DNA from: Ramlibacter terrae
GTDB taxonomy: Bacteria > Pseudomonadota > Gammaproteobacteria > Burkholderiales > Burkholderiaceae_C
NCBI GenBank assembly: GCA_013127575.1
Contig: CP053418.1
Coordinates: 3,162,001 to 3,226,000 of the forward strand
Direction of reading: 5' to 3'
Length of the DNA stretch: 64,000 bases
The notes below the pieces were generated by a model. The model had not been told where the DNA came from, did not search any database, and saw nothing but the letters and a program-made list of their open reading frames with translations. Position numbers and translations under genes: made by a program. Positions 21,258 to 31,422 of the stretch are shown in pieces; within the stretch, counting starts at the first letter, position 1, and the number at the start of each line of letters is the position of its first letter.

Positions 21258-22945
21258 ATGCCCCTGCCCCCCGCCCCGACCAAGCGCGCCGCCATGCTTT
21301 CGCCGGAAGCGTTCGACGCCCCGGCCCGTTCGCTGCACAAGGCCGCTCGAAAATCGGAGGCGCCGCCGGAAGATAGCCCGCTGGCCGAGAAGCCGCAGGC
21401 CGACGACGACTTTGATCCCCGCGCGGGCGGCGGCGACGTGCCCGCCGGCCAGTACGCGGGCGACGTGGAATCCTTCCTCGACGAGCCGCAGCCGGCCCGC
21501 AAGCGCGCGGTGAACGTCACCGTGCCGGCGCCCCAGCCGCGCAAGAAGAAGCTGGCGGGGCCGGCCAAGCTGTTCGTGCTGGACACCAACGTGCTGATGC
21601 ACGACCCGATGAGCCTGTTCCGCTTCGAGGAACACGACATCTTCCTGCCGATGATCGTGCTGGAGGAACTCGACGGCCACAAGAAGGGCATGACCGAGGT
21701 GGCGCGCAACGCCCGCCAGGTCAGCCGTTCGCTCGACGCGCTGGCCGGCTCCAAGGGGGCCGACATCACCGGCGGCCTGAAGCTGGACAGCACGGGGCAC
21801 CGCGAGGCGGGCGGCTGCCTGTTCTTCCAGACCATGCCGTTGTCGGCGGGACTGCCGATGGGCCTGCCGCCCGGCAAGGCCGACAACCAGATCCTCTCGG
21901 TGGTGCAGGCGCTGCGCGAGAAGCACGCGCCGCGCGAGGTGGTGCTGGTGTCCAAGGACATCAACATGCGCGTCAAGGCGCGCGCGCTGGGCCTGGCGAC
22001 CGACGACTACCAGAACGACAAGACGCTGGACGACCCGGAGCTGATGTACTCCGGCTCGATGGCCCTGCCGCAGGACTTCTGGACCAAGCACGGCAAGACC
22101 GTGGAGAGCTGGCAGTCGGGCAGCACCACCTTCTACCGCGTGAGCGGCCCGGTGGTCCCCAGCCTGCTGATCAACCAGTTCGTCTACTTCGAGTCGCCCG
22201 GCGAGCCGAGCCTCTACGCGCGCGTGACGGAGATCCGCGGCAAGACCGCGGTGCTCAAGACGCTGCGCGACTTCGGCCACCTGAAGAACGCGGTGTGGGG
22301 CGTTACCACGCGCAATCGCGAACAGAACTACGCGATGAACCTGCTGATGGACCCGGAGATCGACTTCGTGACGCTCACCGGCACGGCCGGCACCGGCAAG
22401 ACGCTGATGGCGCTGGCCGCCGGCCTGACGCAGGTGCTGGACGACCGCCGCTACACCGAGATCATCATGACCCGCGCCACCGTGAGCGTGGGCGAGGACA
22501 TCGGCTTCCTGCCCGGCACGGAGGAAGAGAAGATGGGCCCGTGGATGGGCGCGCTCGACGACAACCTCGAGGTGCTGGGCAAGACCGAAGGCAGCGCCGG
22601 GGAATGGGGCCGTGCCGCGACCAACGAGCTGATCCGCAGCAAGATCAAGATCAAGAGCATGAACTTCATGCGCGGCCGCACGTTCCTGAACAAGTACGTG
22701 ATCATCGACGAGGCGCAGAACCTGACGCCCAAGCAGATGAAGACGCTGATCACCCGGGCCGGCCCGGGCAGCAAGATCGTCTGCATGGGCAACCTGGCGC
22801 AGATCGACACCCCTACCTCACCGAAGGCTCGTCGGGCCTGACCTTCGCGGTCGACAAGTTCAAGGGCTGGCCGCACAGCGGCCACATCACGCTCGCGCGC
22901 GGCGAGCGTTCGCGGCTGGCGGACTTCGCGAGCGAAGTCCTGTAG
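21258..22945 (+). CDS. PIN-PhoH family ATPase
   Basis: Fusion of an N-terminal PIN ribonuclease domain and a C-terminal PhoH ATPase, about 562 residues. A charged low-complexity leader of about 100 residues comes first. The PIN domain begins KLFVLDTNVLMHDPMSLFRF (acidic active-site residue) with PMIVLEELDGHKKG and VVLVSKDINMRVKARALG. PhoH follows with Walker A LTGTAGTGKTLMALAAGL and Walker B KYVIIDEAQNLTPKQMKTL. One frame break near 22812 in a C run (IDTPYLTEGSSGLTF). Probable RNA-processing enzyme; the cellular role is not fixed by sequence. Confidence 0.9.
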
Positions 22946-22948
22946 CGG

Positions 22949-23320
22949 TCAGCCGCGGCGGGCTTGCCCGTCCTCGCAGGGCGGGCAGGCGCTGCGGATG
23001 CTGCGCCCGAGCGGCGTCCAGCGCAGCACCTTCGTCAGGCCCTCGCGGCCGCTGGCGGCGCGCGCCACCAGCGCGGCGGCGGCGAACGAACCGGCGGTGC
23101 GGACGGCCCAATGGCGGTTGGTGCGGGTGTAGTGCCAGACGGCGATGCCGAGGCCGAGCACCAGCCAGTGCTCGCCCGGAAAGCCCTCGCGCTGCTCGTC
23201 GATGCGCTTGATCTTCTGCAGCGTGGGCTCTTCGTCCCCGAGCAGCTCGGTCGGCAGGCTCTCGGTGCCGGGCAGCGGCGTGGCTTCGGCCAGCGTCGCC
23301 ATCATCGTTTCGTCGTTCAT
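22949..23320 (-). CDS. Hypothetical protein
   Basis: 123 residues from the Met at 23320. An acidic N-terminal half (TLAEATPLPGTESLPTELL) leads to IKRIDEQREGFPGEHWLV, a short hydrophobic stretch (LVLGLGIAVWHY, then SFAAAALVARAA) and a Cys pair near the C terminus (ACPPCEDG). It may be weakly membrane-associated. It converges on the PIN-PhoH gene with a 3-base gap. I do not recognise it. Confidence 0.6.
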   Translation of the reverse strand: MNDETMMATLAEATPLPGTESLPTELLGDEEPTLQKIKRIDEQREGFPGEHWLVLGLGIAVWHYTRTNRHWAVRTAGSFAAAALVARAASGREGLTKVLRWTPLGRSIRSACPPCEDGQARRG

Positions 23321-23399
23321 GCTCGTCTCCCGGTGTCCGGGCAACGAGCATCTTACGAATGCCTCAGGCGCTACGTAGGAAAGCAGCCTGACGCATGCA

Positions 23400-24809
23400 T
23401 CAAAAGTCCGAGTTGCCCATCGCCGGGTTCTCGAACTTGGTCAGGTTCTTGATGAAAGCCATCTTCACGGTGCCGGTCGGGCCGTTCCGCTGCTTGCTGA
23501 TGATGATCTCCGACACGCCCGGCTCCTTGGAGTCCTTGTTGTAGTAGTCGTCGCGGTAGATGAACATGATGACGTCGGCGTCCTGCTCGATGGCGCCCGA
23601 CTCGCGCAGGTCGCTCATCATCGGTCGCTTGTCGGTGCGCTGCTCCACGCCGCGCGAGAGCTGCGACAGCGCGATCAGCGGGCAGCCCAGCTCCTTGGCC
23701 AGCATCTTCAGGCCGCGCGAGATCTCGCCGACGGCGGTGGCGCGGTTCTCGTCGGCCATGCCGCCCGACACGCTCATCAGCTGCAGGTAGTCGACCACGA
23801 TCAAACCCAGCTTGCCGCCGCATTGGCGCGCCAGCCGGCGGGCGTTGGCGCGCAGTTCGCTCACCGTGAGGCCGGGCGTCTCGTCGATGTGCAGGGAGAT
23901 GTTGCGCAGCTTCTCGATGGCTTCCGTCAGGCGCGGCCACTCCTCGTCGGTCAGGCGCCCGGTGCGCAGGTGGCCCCTGGTCGATGCGGCCGATCGAGCC
24001 GACGATACGCACCGCGAGCTGCGAGGCGCCCATTTCCATCGAGAACACCGCCACCGGCAGGCCTTCGTTCAGCGCCACGTGCTCGGCGATGTTGATCGCC
24101 AGCGAGGTCTTGCCCATCGACGGCCGCGCGGCGGGATGATCAGGTCGCCGGCCTGCATGCCGGAGGTCATGCGGTCGAAGTCGTAGAAGCCGGTCGGCAC
24201 GCCCGTGATGTCGTTCGGGTTGTCCGCCATCTCCTGCACGCGGTCGAGCAGCTGCACGACCAGCGTGTCCATGCCCTGGAAGCCCTGCTTGTTGCGCGAG
24301 CCCTCCTCGCCGATGTGGAAGATCTTCTGCTCGGCCTCGTCGAGGATGGTCTCGACGGCCTTGCCCTGCGGGTTGAAGGCGGCGGTGGCGATCTCGTCGC
24401 TGGCCGACACCAGCTTGCGCAGGATGCCGCGGTCGCGGACGATCTCGGCGTAGCGCCGGATGTTGGCCGCGCTCGGCACGTACTGCGCCAGCGCGTTCAG
24501 GTACGGCAGGCCGCCGACCTCGTCGGCCTTGCCCAGGTTCTGCAGCTGCTCGAACACCGTGATCACGTCGGCCGGACGGCTGCCGTTGATCAGCGTGGAA
24601 ATCGCCGTGAAGACCAGCTTGTGCTCGTAGCGGTAGAAGTCGCTTTCCTTGAGCACGTCGGCCACGCGGTCCCGTGCCCTGGTTGTCCAGCAGCAGGCCG
24701 CCCAGCACGCTGGATTCGGCCTCGATGGAATGCGGCGGGATGCGCAGCTGCGCGACCGGCGGTCGCCGCGTGGAAATTCGCCGTCGACGGCGCTCAGGAC
24801 TGCGGACAT
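23400..24809 (-). CDS. dnaB: Replicative DNA helicase DnaB
   Basis: Hexameric 5'-3' helicase of the replication fork. About 470 residues. N-terminal part VADVLKESDFYRYEHKLVF and PYLNALAQYVPSAANIRRYA; Walker A RPSMGKTSLAINIAEHVAL; VAVFSMEMGASQLAVRIV; Walker B region KLGLIVVDYLQLMS; then LIALSQLSRGVEQR and the C-terminal EIIISKQRNGPTGTVKMAF. At least four frame breaks, near 24745, 24675, 24130 and 23985; the later three restore as CCAGG or CCTGG sites. It follows the rpsF operon in the same direction, a conserved order. Confidence 0.95.
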
Positions 24810-24930
24810 GGGGGCTGGTTTCTCCTCGATGGAATCATGCGGACGGCCTGTCCGGATGTCCAGTGAAACGCTGTTGTGAACCTGTGGACAAGCCTGCTGT
24901 TACTTGTGGGCAGCTGAATGCGGACAACCA

Positions 24931-25042
24931 GAACGCAGAGGGCGCAAAGGATCCGCAGAAATCGCAAAAGGAATCGAAAACTTTTTGATTTTTTCATTGA
25001 CTTTTCTGCGTCCTCTGCGAATCCTTCGCGCCCTCTGCGTTC
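24931..25042. repeat. 112-bp long inverted repeat, copy 2
   Basis: Related to the copy at 8096-8239. The left arm begins GAACGCAGAGGGCGCAAAGG at 24931; the right arm ends GCGCCCTCTGCGTTC at 25042, and the outer 15 bases pair perfectly. The inner arms keep the CGCAGAA/TTCTGCG blocks and a T-rich loop (CTTTTTGATTTTTTC). It lacks the outermost GGGAGCGGACTTCCG extension of copy 1. It lies downstream of the rplI terminator and upstream of dnaB. Confidence 0.85.
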
Positions 25043-25070
25043 AAGGTATCCGTTCCCGGACTTCGAATTG

Positions 25071-25094
25071 AAAAAGCCGCCCGAAGGCGGCTTT
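25071..25094 (-). terminator. Rho-independent terminator of the rpsF-rplI operon
   Basis: Read leftward, AAAGCCGCC and GGCGGCTTT form a 9-bp stem around a TTCG-type loop, followed by T residues. It begins 22 bases after the rplI stop codon. Confidence 0.85.
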
Positions 25095-25115
25095 CAGCGC
25101 GGAGCGAAGGAAGGC

Positions 25116-25569
25116 TTAAGCCGTCTCGCCCAGCACGGTGACGTTGATCTCGACGAGCACGTCGGTGTGCAGCGAGACCGAGACCGTGCTTTCGCCGGTG
25201 GTCTTGATCGGGCCGTTGGGCATGCGCACTTGCGACTTGGCGACGGGGAAGCCCATCTTGCCGAGTTCTTCGGCGATGTCGTGGTTGGTGACCGAGCCGA
25301 ACAGGCGGCCGTCGACGCCGGCCTTCTGGGTGACCTTGACGGTCTTGCCGGCGAGCTTTTCGCCCCGGGCTTGCGATTCGGCAAGCTTGGCGGCAGCGGC
25401 CTTTTCGAGTTCGACGCGCTTGGCTTCGAATTCGGCCTTGTTGGCGGCGGTGGCGCGGCGGGCGTGGCCCTGCGGGATCAGGAAGTTGCGGGCGTAGCCG
25501 TCCTTCACCTTCACGATCTCGCCCGGGTTGCCCCGGGTTCACCACTTTTTCGAGCAGGATGACTTGCAT
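25116..25569 (-). CDS. rplI: 50S ribosomal protein L9
   Basis: About 150 residues, normal length. N-terminal [11 protein letters not shown] and [19 protein letters not shown], the helical linker [20 protein letters not shown], and the C-terminal domain [17 protein letters not shown]. The frame break near 25535 lies where two NLG repeats are expected: both CCTGG sites read CCCGG, one with an extra G. This cannot be real in an essential-type ribosomal protein. Last gene of the rpsF operon. Confidence 0.96.
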
Positions 25570-25581
25570 GGTGATCGGTCC

Positions 25582-25861
25582 TTAGATGCGGTGCTGGTCG
25601 GAGTACGGCACCGGGGCCGAAGCGCGCGCGCTTGATGGCGGTGTTCAGCTGGCGCTGGTAGATCGCGCGGGTGCCGGTGAGGCGCGCCGGGATGATCTTG
25701 CCGTTTTCGGAGATGAAGTCGCGCAGGGTGTCGACGTCCTTGTAGTCGATTTCCTCGACGCCGGCGACGGTGAAGCGGCAGAAGCGCTTGCGCTTGAACA
25801 GCAGCGACTGTGTGTTGCGCTTCGGACGCTTGTCCTTGTTGAATTTCTTGAACGTGGCCAT
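25582..25861 (-). CDS. rpsR: 30S ribosomal protein S18
   Basis: About 93 residues: [40 protein letters not shown], then the family core [20 protein letters not shown]. The end reads [11 protein letters not shown] after repair of a frame break near 25618, where the expected CTTCCTGGCCC appears as CTTCGGCCC (two bases lost from a CCTGG). It lies between priB (10 bases upstream) and rplI. Confidence 0.96.
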
Positions 25862-25871
25862 GTGGGGACCT

Positions 25872-26166
25872 CTACAAAACTGGTTCTGACAGAAAAGACT
25901 GGATGTGGAGCACCGGGTGCTTGCCGTGCCGCGGCGCGGCGGGAAGCCCGTGAACCGGAAGCCGCTGCCGATGGCCTGCCCGGCCAGCGTCTCGGCGTCG
26001 GTCCCGAAAGCCACCGCACGGATTTCCACCTTGACCTGCCGCTTCTGCCCTGCTTCCGGGCTTCGGACTCGTGTTCGAGCCGCAGGTCGATGGCTGGCAA
26101 TCCGGCCGGCGTGTAGCGCAGGGCCGCAGCCTCCGCGATACGGGCGCTCAGGACCGTCTGGTTCAA
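25872..26166 (-). CDS. priB: Primosomal replication protein N (PriB)
   Basis: Single-strand DNA-binding OB-fold protein that helps restart stalled replication forks. About 98 residues: [40 protein letters not shown], then [19 protein letters not shown] and, after repair, [15 protein letters not shown]. Two frame breaks, near 26043 (CAGG for CCAGG) and 25941 (CCCGCC for CCTGGCC). It sits in its conserved place between rpsF and rpsR. Confidence 0.93.
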
Positions 26167-26167
26167 C

Positions 26168-26533
26168 TTACGACTGGAACTCCGCCTGCTGCTGCTTGCG
26201 CGCTTCTTCGCGCTCGACGGTCTTCATCATGGAAGACGGGCCGGTGTCGGCCTTCTTCTTGACGACGGTCAGGTGGCGCAGCACGGCGTCGTTGAAGCGG
26301 AACGCGTGCTCCAGCTCGCTCATCACGGCCTGGTCGGCCTCGATGTTGATGCACAGGTAGTGCGCCTTGGCGAGCTTGTTGATCTGGTAGGCCAGCTGGC
26401 GGCGGCCCCAGTCTTCGACACGATGCACCTTGCCGTTGCCGGCGGTGATCATGCCCTTGTAGCGCTCCAGCATGGCCGGAACCTGCTCGCTCTGGTCCGG
26501 GTGGATCAGGAGGACGATTTCATAATGACGCAT
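26168..26533 (-). CDS. rpsF: 30S ribosomal protein S6
   Basis: 121 residues, intact frame: [58 protein letters not shown] and a charged tail rich in Glu, Ala, Arg and Gln. First gene of the leftward rpsF-priB-rpsR-rplI operon, ending one base before priB starts. Confidence 0.97.
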   Translation of the reverse strand: MRHYEIVLLIHPDQSEQVPAMLERYKGMITAGNGKVHRVEDWGRRQLAYQINKLAKAHYLCINIEADQAVMSELEHAFRFNDAVLRHLTVVKKKADTGPSSMMKTVEREEARKQQQAEFQS

Positions 26534-26640
26534 GGATTCTCCTTACGGATAAAGCCACCCGGCGCGTCGAATGCCGGTGTGGCAAGGCAGAAAAGCCCAC
26601 GATTATAGCCCGTGCGCGGCCGGTCTGCCCACGCGGCGCC

Positions 26641-27132
26641 TCAGCGGGCCCGGAGGACGGCGTCGAGCTCGGCGAACTTTTCGGGGCCGACGGCTTCGCG
26701 GATGCGCGGCGCCAGCGCCACCAGTGCATCGAAATCGGCCGCGCCTTCCACCGCCATGTTGAGGCGGAATCCCTTGAGGCCAAGGCCCGACGTGATCCGC
26801 GTGGCGACCTGGTAGGCCTCGAGGTAGCGCTTGCCGGCGTCGACCGGGACGGCCGGCATGGACGGTGTGGGCGGCTCGGCGGCGGCAGGCGGCTCGGCCG
26901 CGGCAGGCCCCTCCGCCTCGCCGGCGGGCCGCTTCGTGTCGCCCGGGACGTTCAGCACCCGCAGCTGCACCAGGTCTTCGCGGGTGACCCCGAGGGAGGC
27001 CGTGGCCGCCAGCACTTCCTTCTCGCTGCGCCTGCCGTCGCAGAGGATCAGCGCCGCGCGCTGGCGCGGGGTGAGCGCCACCGAGCGGTCCTTCAGGACC
27101 TGTTGCCCGAGCTCCGTCTTGACCAGTGCCAC
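26641..27132 (-). CDS. Hypothetical two-part protein A, paralogue of 30877-31413
   Basis: 163 residues, intact frame. N-terminal block LTPRQRAALILCDGRRSEKE at residues about 20-39 is followed by a helix-rich stretch, an Ala/Pro-rich linker (AEPPAAAEPPTPSMPAVP) and a C-terminal helical block KRYLEAYQVATRITSGLG with PRIREAVGPEKFAELDAV. The protein at 30877 has the same plan and clear similarity in both blocks. No signal peptide or membrane helix. The N-terminal block may be a small winged-helix-like unit. It lies next to a sodium symporter, as does its paralogue. Confidence 0.7.
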   Translation of the reverse strand: MALVKTELGQQVLKDRSVALTPRQRAALILCDGRRSEKEVLAATASLGVTREDLVQLRVLNVPGDTKRPAGEAEGPAAAEPPAAAEPPTPSMPAVPVDAGKRYLEAYQVATRITSGLGLKGFRLNMAVEGAADFDALVALAPRIREAVGPEKFAELDAVLRAR

Positions 27133-27301
27133 GATGCCTCCCTAGAGCGATGGAAATCCAGCATACGTGTTGTTACGGATGGGCTGGTCGTGGCTTACCC
27201 GCAGGCAGCGGACCGGGTGTCAGCAAGACGACAGAAAGCCGCCGCGGCTGGCGCCGGGGCGGCTGCAAGTGCGGCCTGCCGTTGCCGGCAGGCGGGTCGC
27301 G

Positions 27302-29423
27302 TCAGACCGAGCTGGTGCGCATGGCGGTGCCGCGCAGTTCCGGGTAGCGGACGTGTTCCACCAGCTCCGGATCCGCTTGTTGGGCGCCGGGGTCAGCAGG
27401 CTGACGATGATGATCACGGCGAAGCCCAGCGGCACGCCGAACACGCCGGCCGAGATCGGCTGGATGCCGAACCAGATGTTGTCGGCGACCGGCGAGGTGA
27501 CGCCGAACACGCCGCGCATCCACGGCTGGGTCATGATCATGTAGTACAGCGTGATCCCGAGGCCGGAAGCCATGCCGAGCGAGGCGGCGATGCCGGTGGC
27601 GCGCTTCCAGAAGATGCCGAGCACCGGGGCCGGGAAGAACGCCGCCGCCGCGAACGAGAACGCCGCCGAAAACCGGGAACAGGATGTCCGCCGGTTTCTG
27701 CGCCGCCACCCCCGCCGCGGCCAGCGCCACGATCAGCAGCAGGATCTTCGACAGCATCACCCGGCGGGCCGTGGGCGCGTTCGGGTCGATCATCTTGTAG
27801 TACAGGTCGTGGCTCAGCGCGTTGGCGATGGTCAGCAGCAGGCCGTCGGCCGTGGACAGCGCCGCGGCGGGCCGCCGGCCGCCACAGGCCCGAGATGACG
27901 TACGGCAAGCCCCCGATGGCCGGCGTTGCCAGCACCACGATGTCGCCGCCGATCTTCAGCTCGCCCAGCTGCAGGATGCCGTCGCGGTTGACGTCCACCA
28001 CCGACAGCAGCGCCGGGTCGACCTTGTTCCACGCCGTGATCCAGTAGGGCAAGGCATCGAACGAACTCCCCACCACCGCGCTGAACATCTCGTACTTGAC
28101 CAGCACCGCCGTGGCCGGCGCGGTGAAGTACAGCAGGAAGATGAAGAACAGCGACCAGGTGACCGACTGCCGCGCCTCCTTCACGCTGGGCGTGGTGTAG
28201 TAGCGCATCAGGATGTGCGGCAAGGCCGCCGTGCCGACCATCAGGCAGAAGATCAGCGCCAGGAAGTTGCGCCTGGACTCGTTGTAGGCCTTCTGCGCCG
28301 CGGCATCGCCATTGGGGTCGCCGGCGAAGATCGCACCGTGGCGCGGCATGCCCGCGAGCGGCTTGTTGCCGTTGTCGGCCGCCGTCTTGGCGGCGGTCCA
28401 CGCCTTCTTCGCGGCCGCCTCGTCGGCCGGGACGGCGGCGAGTTCCTTGCGGGCGGCGTCCAGCTGCGGCGCCAGCGCATTGGCGGCGGTCAGGTCGGCG
28501 ACCTTCTTCTCCGCTGCGGCGCGATCGGCGGCCGGGGCCGGGCCGGGGTTCTTCAGCTTGGCGTCGAGCGCGGCGCTGCGGTCGGCGAAGACCTTGCGCA
28601 CTTCCAGCTCCTTGGGGTCGCTGGCCAGCTTGTTCTCGAGCGCCGTCACCTTCTCCATCTGGTAGCCGTACACCAGCTGCGGCACCGGGACGCTGGTCTG
28701 CTTGACGGACAGCCAGATCACGGGGATCAGGTAGGCGATGATCAGGATGATGTACTGCGCCACCTGCGTCCACGTGACCGCGCGCATGCCGCCCGGGGAA
28801 CGAGCACACAGGATGCCGCCGAGGCCGAGGAAAATCCCGATCTCGAAGGCCACGCCGGTGAGCCGGCTGGTGATGATGCCCACGCCGTAGATCTGCGCCA
28901 CCACGTAGGTGAACGAGCAGAGGATGGCCGCGACGATGCCGATGAAGCGCGGGACGTTGCCGCCGTAGCGCTCGCCGAGGAAGTCGGGAATGGTGAATTG
29001 CCCGAACTTGCGCAGGTACGGCGCCGGGAAGAACGCCACCAGGCAGTAGCCGCCGGTCCATCCCATGATGAACGCGAGCCCGCTGTAGCCGGTGAGGTAC
29101 AGCGTGCCGGCCATGCCGATGAACGACGCCGCCGACATCCAGTCGGCGCCGGTCGCCATGCCGTTGTAGACGGCAGGCACGCGGCGTCCGGCCACGTAGT
29201 ACTCGTCCGCATCCGTGGTGCGGCTCATGACGCCGATGCCGGCGTACAGGCCGATGGTGGCCAGCAGGAAGATAAAGCCGATCCACTCGCGGTTCAGGCC
29301 CATCTGCTCCAGCACCGCCAGGATCAGGACGAAGGCGATGAAGCCCCCGGTGTAGAAGGAATAGACCTTGTTCAGCTGCTTCTTGAAGGCAGCATTGCTC
29401 TGGGTGCTAATGGTGGTGGCCAT
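27302..29423 (-). CDS. Sodium:solute symporter large subunit 1 (VC_2705-like)
   Basis: Member of the SSS family, VC_2705-like group, about 707 residues. Many membrane helices with family stretches DADEYYVAGRRVPAVYNGMA, GADWMSAASFIGMAGTLYL, SFTYVVAQIYGVGIITSRL and ALSTADGLLLTIANAL. A hydrophilic insert of about 130 residues (about 245-375) is rich in Ala, Lys, Glu and looks coiled-coil. A 12-residue EF-hand-like loop DVNRDGILQLGE follows. At least three frame breaks, near 27875, 27670 and 27345. It starts 3 bases after the DUF4212 small subunit gene. Substrate likely a small organic acid such as acetate, by family only. Confidence 0.85.
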
Positions 29424-29426
29424 GCT

Positions 29427-29684
29427 TCATTCCTCCTCTTGGACGCCGTATTCTGGTCCAGGCGGTTCATGTAGTACGCGTAGTACCCGATGATCGCCAC
29501 GTAGACCACGAGCGCGCCCCTGGGCGCCCATCCAGAAGCTGAAGGGCCAGCCGAAGAAGTTGAAGTTCAGCGAGCGTGCGAAGTAGCCCACGACGAACGT
29601 GACGACGAACCAGATCACCAGCAGGATGCCGGTGATGCGGAGGTTCTTTCGCCAGTACTCGCGGTGCCGGTCGGTCATCTCCAT
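29427..29684 (-). CDS. DUF4212 sodium:solute symporter small subunit
   Basis: About 86 residues: YWRKNLRITGILLVIWFVVT begins helix 1, FGWPFSFWMGAQG joins the helices, and VVYVAIIGYYAYYMNRLDQ is helix 2, the standard plan of the small subunit that accompanies VC_2705-type symporters. Two compensating frame breaks: near 29519 (an extra G after CCAGG) and near 29455 (a lost G, expected LDQKYGVQEEE). It lies directly upstream of the large subunit. Confidence 0.85.
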   Translation of the reverse strand: MEMTDRHREYWRKNLRITGILLVIWFVVTFVVGYFARSLNFNFFGWPFSFWMGAQGRARGLRGDHRVLRVLHEPPGPEYGVQEEE

Positions 29685-29792
29685 GCCTTGTCTCCTTTGC
29701 GGACGTTTCGTCCTTTTCTACGCAGTTGCCATGCGGCCCGCCCCGGGCTCGCGCCGACGGCCTGCAACGGGGCCGCTCCGTTCCAGCGCCGC

Positions 29793-30367
29793 TCAGCCCG
29801 CGGGTTCGACGAGCAAGCCCGTCTCGCGCTGCAGCTGTGCGGCCACTTTCGGTTCGAACCGCTGGAGGTGGCGGATGATCTTCTTCGCCTCCTCCTGCTC
29901 CTGTCGTTCGGCATGCACGCGCGCCAGCTGGTACCAGCCGAACGGGCTCATGGGTTGCAGTTGCGTGTTGCGCTTGAGGGCGGCGATGGCCTCTTCGGAC
30001 CGGCCCAGGCGGATCAGCACGAGCCCGAGGCCGTACCAGGCGCGATCGAGCTTGGGCGACAGTTCGGTGGCGCGGCGCAGGGCCTCGCCGGCGCGCTCGT
30101 ACTCGCCGGTCTCTTCGAGCAGGAAGCCGTAGTTGAACCAGTAGGCGCCCTCGCCCGGACAGACGTGCAGCAGCTGTTCCATCGTCCGCAGGGCGCCGGC
30201 GCGATCGCCGGCCTGCGCCTGCAGGTGCGCCTTGCTCGCCATGGCGTACGCGTCGCCCGGGAAAGCGGCCAGCATCTGCTCGAAGACACCCATGGCCTGC
30301 CCGCGGCGGCCCAGCACCAGCAGCGCCATGGCGCGCGCCTTGAAGCCCGGTAGCGCAGGCGGCTCAC
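29793..30367 (-). CDS. Tetratricopeptide-repeat protein
   Basis: About 191 residues made largely of TPR units: AMGVFEQMLAAFPGDAYAMA, AGALRTMEQLLHVCPGEGAY, RAGEALRRATELSPKLDRAW and EAIAALKRNTQLQPMSPFGW. It is a protein-interaction scaffold with no signal peptide. The start is taken as GTG at 30367 (VSRLRY), which overlaps the stop of the upstream gene as GTGA; a frame break near 30345 separates it from the in-frame Met at 30329. Its position between two symporter genes suggests a linked function, unproven. Confidence 0.75.
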
Positions 30368-30660
30368 TTGCACAGGTGCACCCCGATCTGCACGCACATG
30401 TCGATCTTGGTGATGGTCACCACGATCCACAGGAAGGCCAGGAGGAGGAAGGCCACCATCGGCAGGTGGCGGTCGATGACGACGCGCGGGGTGATGAAGC
30501 GGGCGCCGCGCACCGGGGGACGGGTGACGACGTCGAACAGCTGCCACACGAGGTTCTGCTCGCGCTTGGCCCCGGCGAGCAGGCCGAGAACCCACTGCGC
30601 GGCCAGCGCCATGAGCGCGATTTCGGCCAACAGCTTCAGGACATTCACCACCATCAGCAC
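30364..30660 (-). CDS. Small inner-membrane protein
   Basis: 98 residues, intact frame. Two hydrophobic helices: LLAEIALMALAAQWVLGLLA near residues 9-28 and LPMVAFLLLAFLWIVVTITK near 66-85. Between them is a soluble loop (KREQNLVWQLFDVVTRPPVR, FITPRV). The loop would lie on one side of the membrane. It overlaps the TPR gene downstream. I know it as a conserved unknown type in Burkholderiales; no function assigned. Confidence 0.65.
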   Translation of the reverse strand: MLMVVNVLKLLAEIALMALAAQWVLGLLAGAKREQNLVWQLFDVVTRPPVRGARFITPRVVIDRHLPMVAFLLLAFLWIVVTITKIDMCVQIGVHLCK

Positions 30661-30876
30661 GGTGTCTCCTTGCGTCTCGTCTCCCCGGACCCATGGTTCG
30701 CAGCGCCACTTACGCCGGTCTTACATCCGTGGCGCCGCAGCCTCATTCCTTCCTAGGGATTACCCGGCGCAGGCATGCGCAATCTCCCTATCCGAACTAG
30801 TCCTGATGGGCCTGCAACGCGGCTGGGGGCATACTGGAACGCACTGGCGAAAGGCGCGTCAGGCACTGGAGGTGCC

Positions 30877-31413
30877 GTGTTGGACAGGACTGCCATCTAT
30901 CACAAGTCGGCCAAGGGGGCGGAGGCGATCGCCACCCGCAATGCCGCCCTCAGCCCCAAGCAGCGTTCGATGCTGATCCTGATCAACGGCAAGCGGCCGA
31001 TCAGCGAACTGGCGGCCCTCGGGCAGGGCCTCGGCGAACCCGAACACCTGATCGAGCAGCTGGCCGACGACGGCTTCATCGAAACCGCGAGCCCCACCGC
31101 CAATGCGCCCACCGAGCCGGCCCCGTTGATGCCGGCCTCGGGGCCGGAGCGTTCGGCTGGCCCGCCCTCCCGCCCGCCGCTGGGGCCGACGGAACTGGCG
31201 GTGCCGCTGCCGCAGGCCAAGCGCTTCGCGGTGCGCCGCCTGAACGACATGCTGGGCCCCACTGCGCAGGACATGTGCATCCGCATCGAGGCCGCCCGCA
31301 CGCCGCAGGAATTTCGCGCGGCGATCCGCCGCACCGAAACCATCCTGCGCGAAGTGGTCGGGCCGCAGCTCGCGCAGCAGTTCACCTCCGACGTGGAGAA
31401 CCAGCGCTCCTGA
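30877..31413 (+). CDS. Hypothetical two-part protein B, paralogue of 26641-27132
   Basis: 178 residues from the GTG at 30877 (VLDRTAIYHKSAKG); a longer form from the ATG at 30775 is possible. N-terminal block ALSPKQRSMLILINGKRPIS matches protein A, then LGEPEHLIEQLADDGFIET, a Pro/Ala linker (PTEPAPLMPASGPERSA), and a C-terminal block KRFAVRRLNDMLG with TILREVVGPQLAQQFTSD. No membrane segment. It converges on symporter 2 with a 9-base gap. Possibly regulatory, by analogy with its paired placement. Confidence 0.7.
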   Translation: MLDRTAIYHKSAKGAEAIATRNAALSPKQRSMLILINGKRPISELAALGQGLGEPEHLIEQLADDGFIETASPTANAPTEPAPLMPASGPERSAGPPSRPPLGPTELAVPLPQAKRFAVRRLNDMLGPTAQDMCIRIEAARTPQEFRAAIRRTETILREVVGPQLAQQFTSDVENQRS

Positions 31414-31422
31414 GCGCGCTCG

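Larger units (their letters stand above)
24810..25115. other. Intergenic region between rplI and dnaB
   Basis: 306 bases without a gene. It holds the second long inverted repeat (24931-25042) and the rplI terminator (25071-25094). The 120 bases next to dnaB (24810-24930) show no convincing promoter by eye, although the terminator implies that dnaB has one there. Confidence 0.7.

Noticed and set aside
21131-21376. Small open frame between bcp and the PIN-PhoH gene
   Set aside because: It runs through the terminator hairpin at 21192-21222 and has no visible ribosome-binding site.
27822-29474. Long open frame antisense to the symporter
   Set aside because: Composition-driven shadow of the symporter gene, without any recognisable motif.
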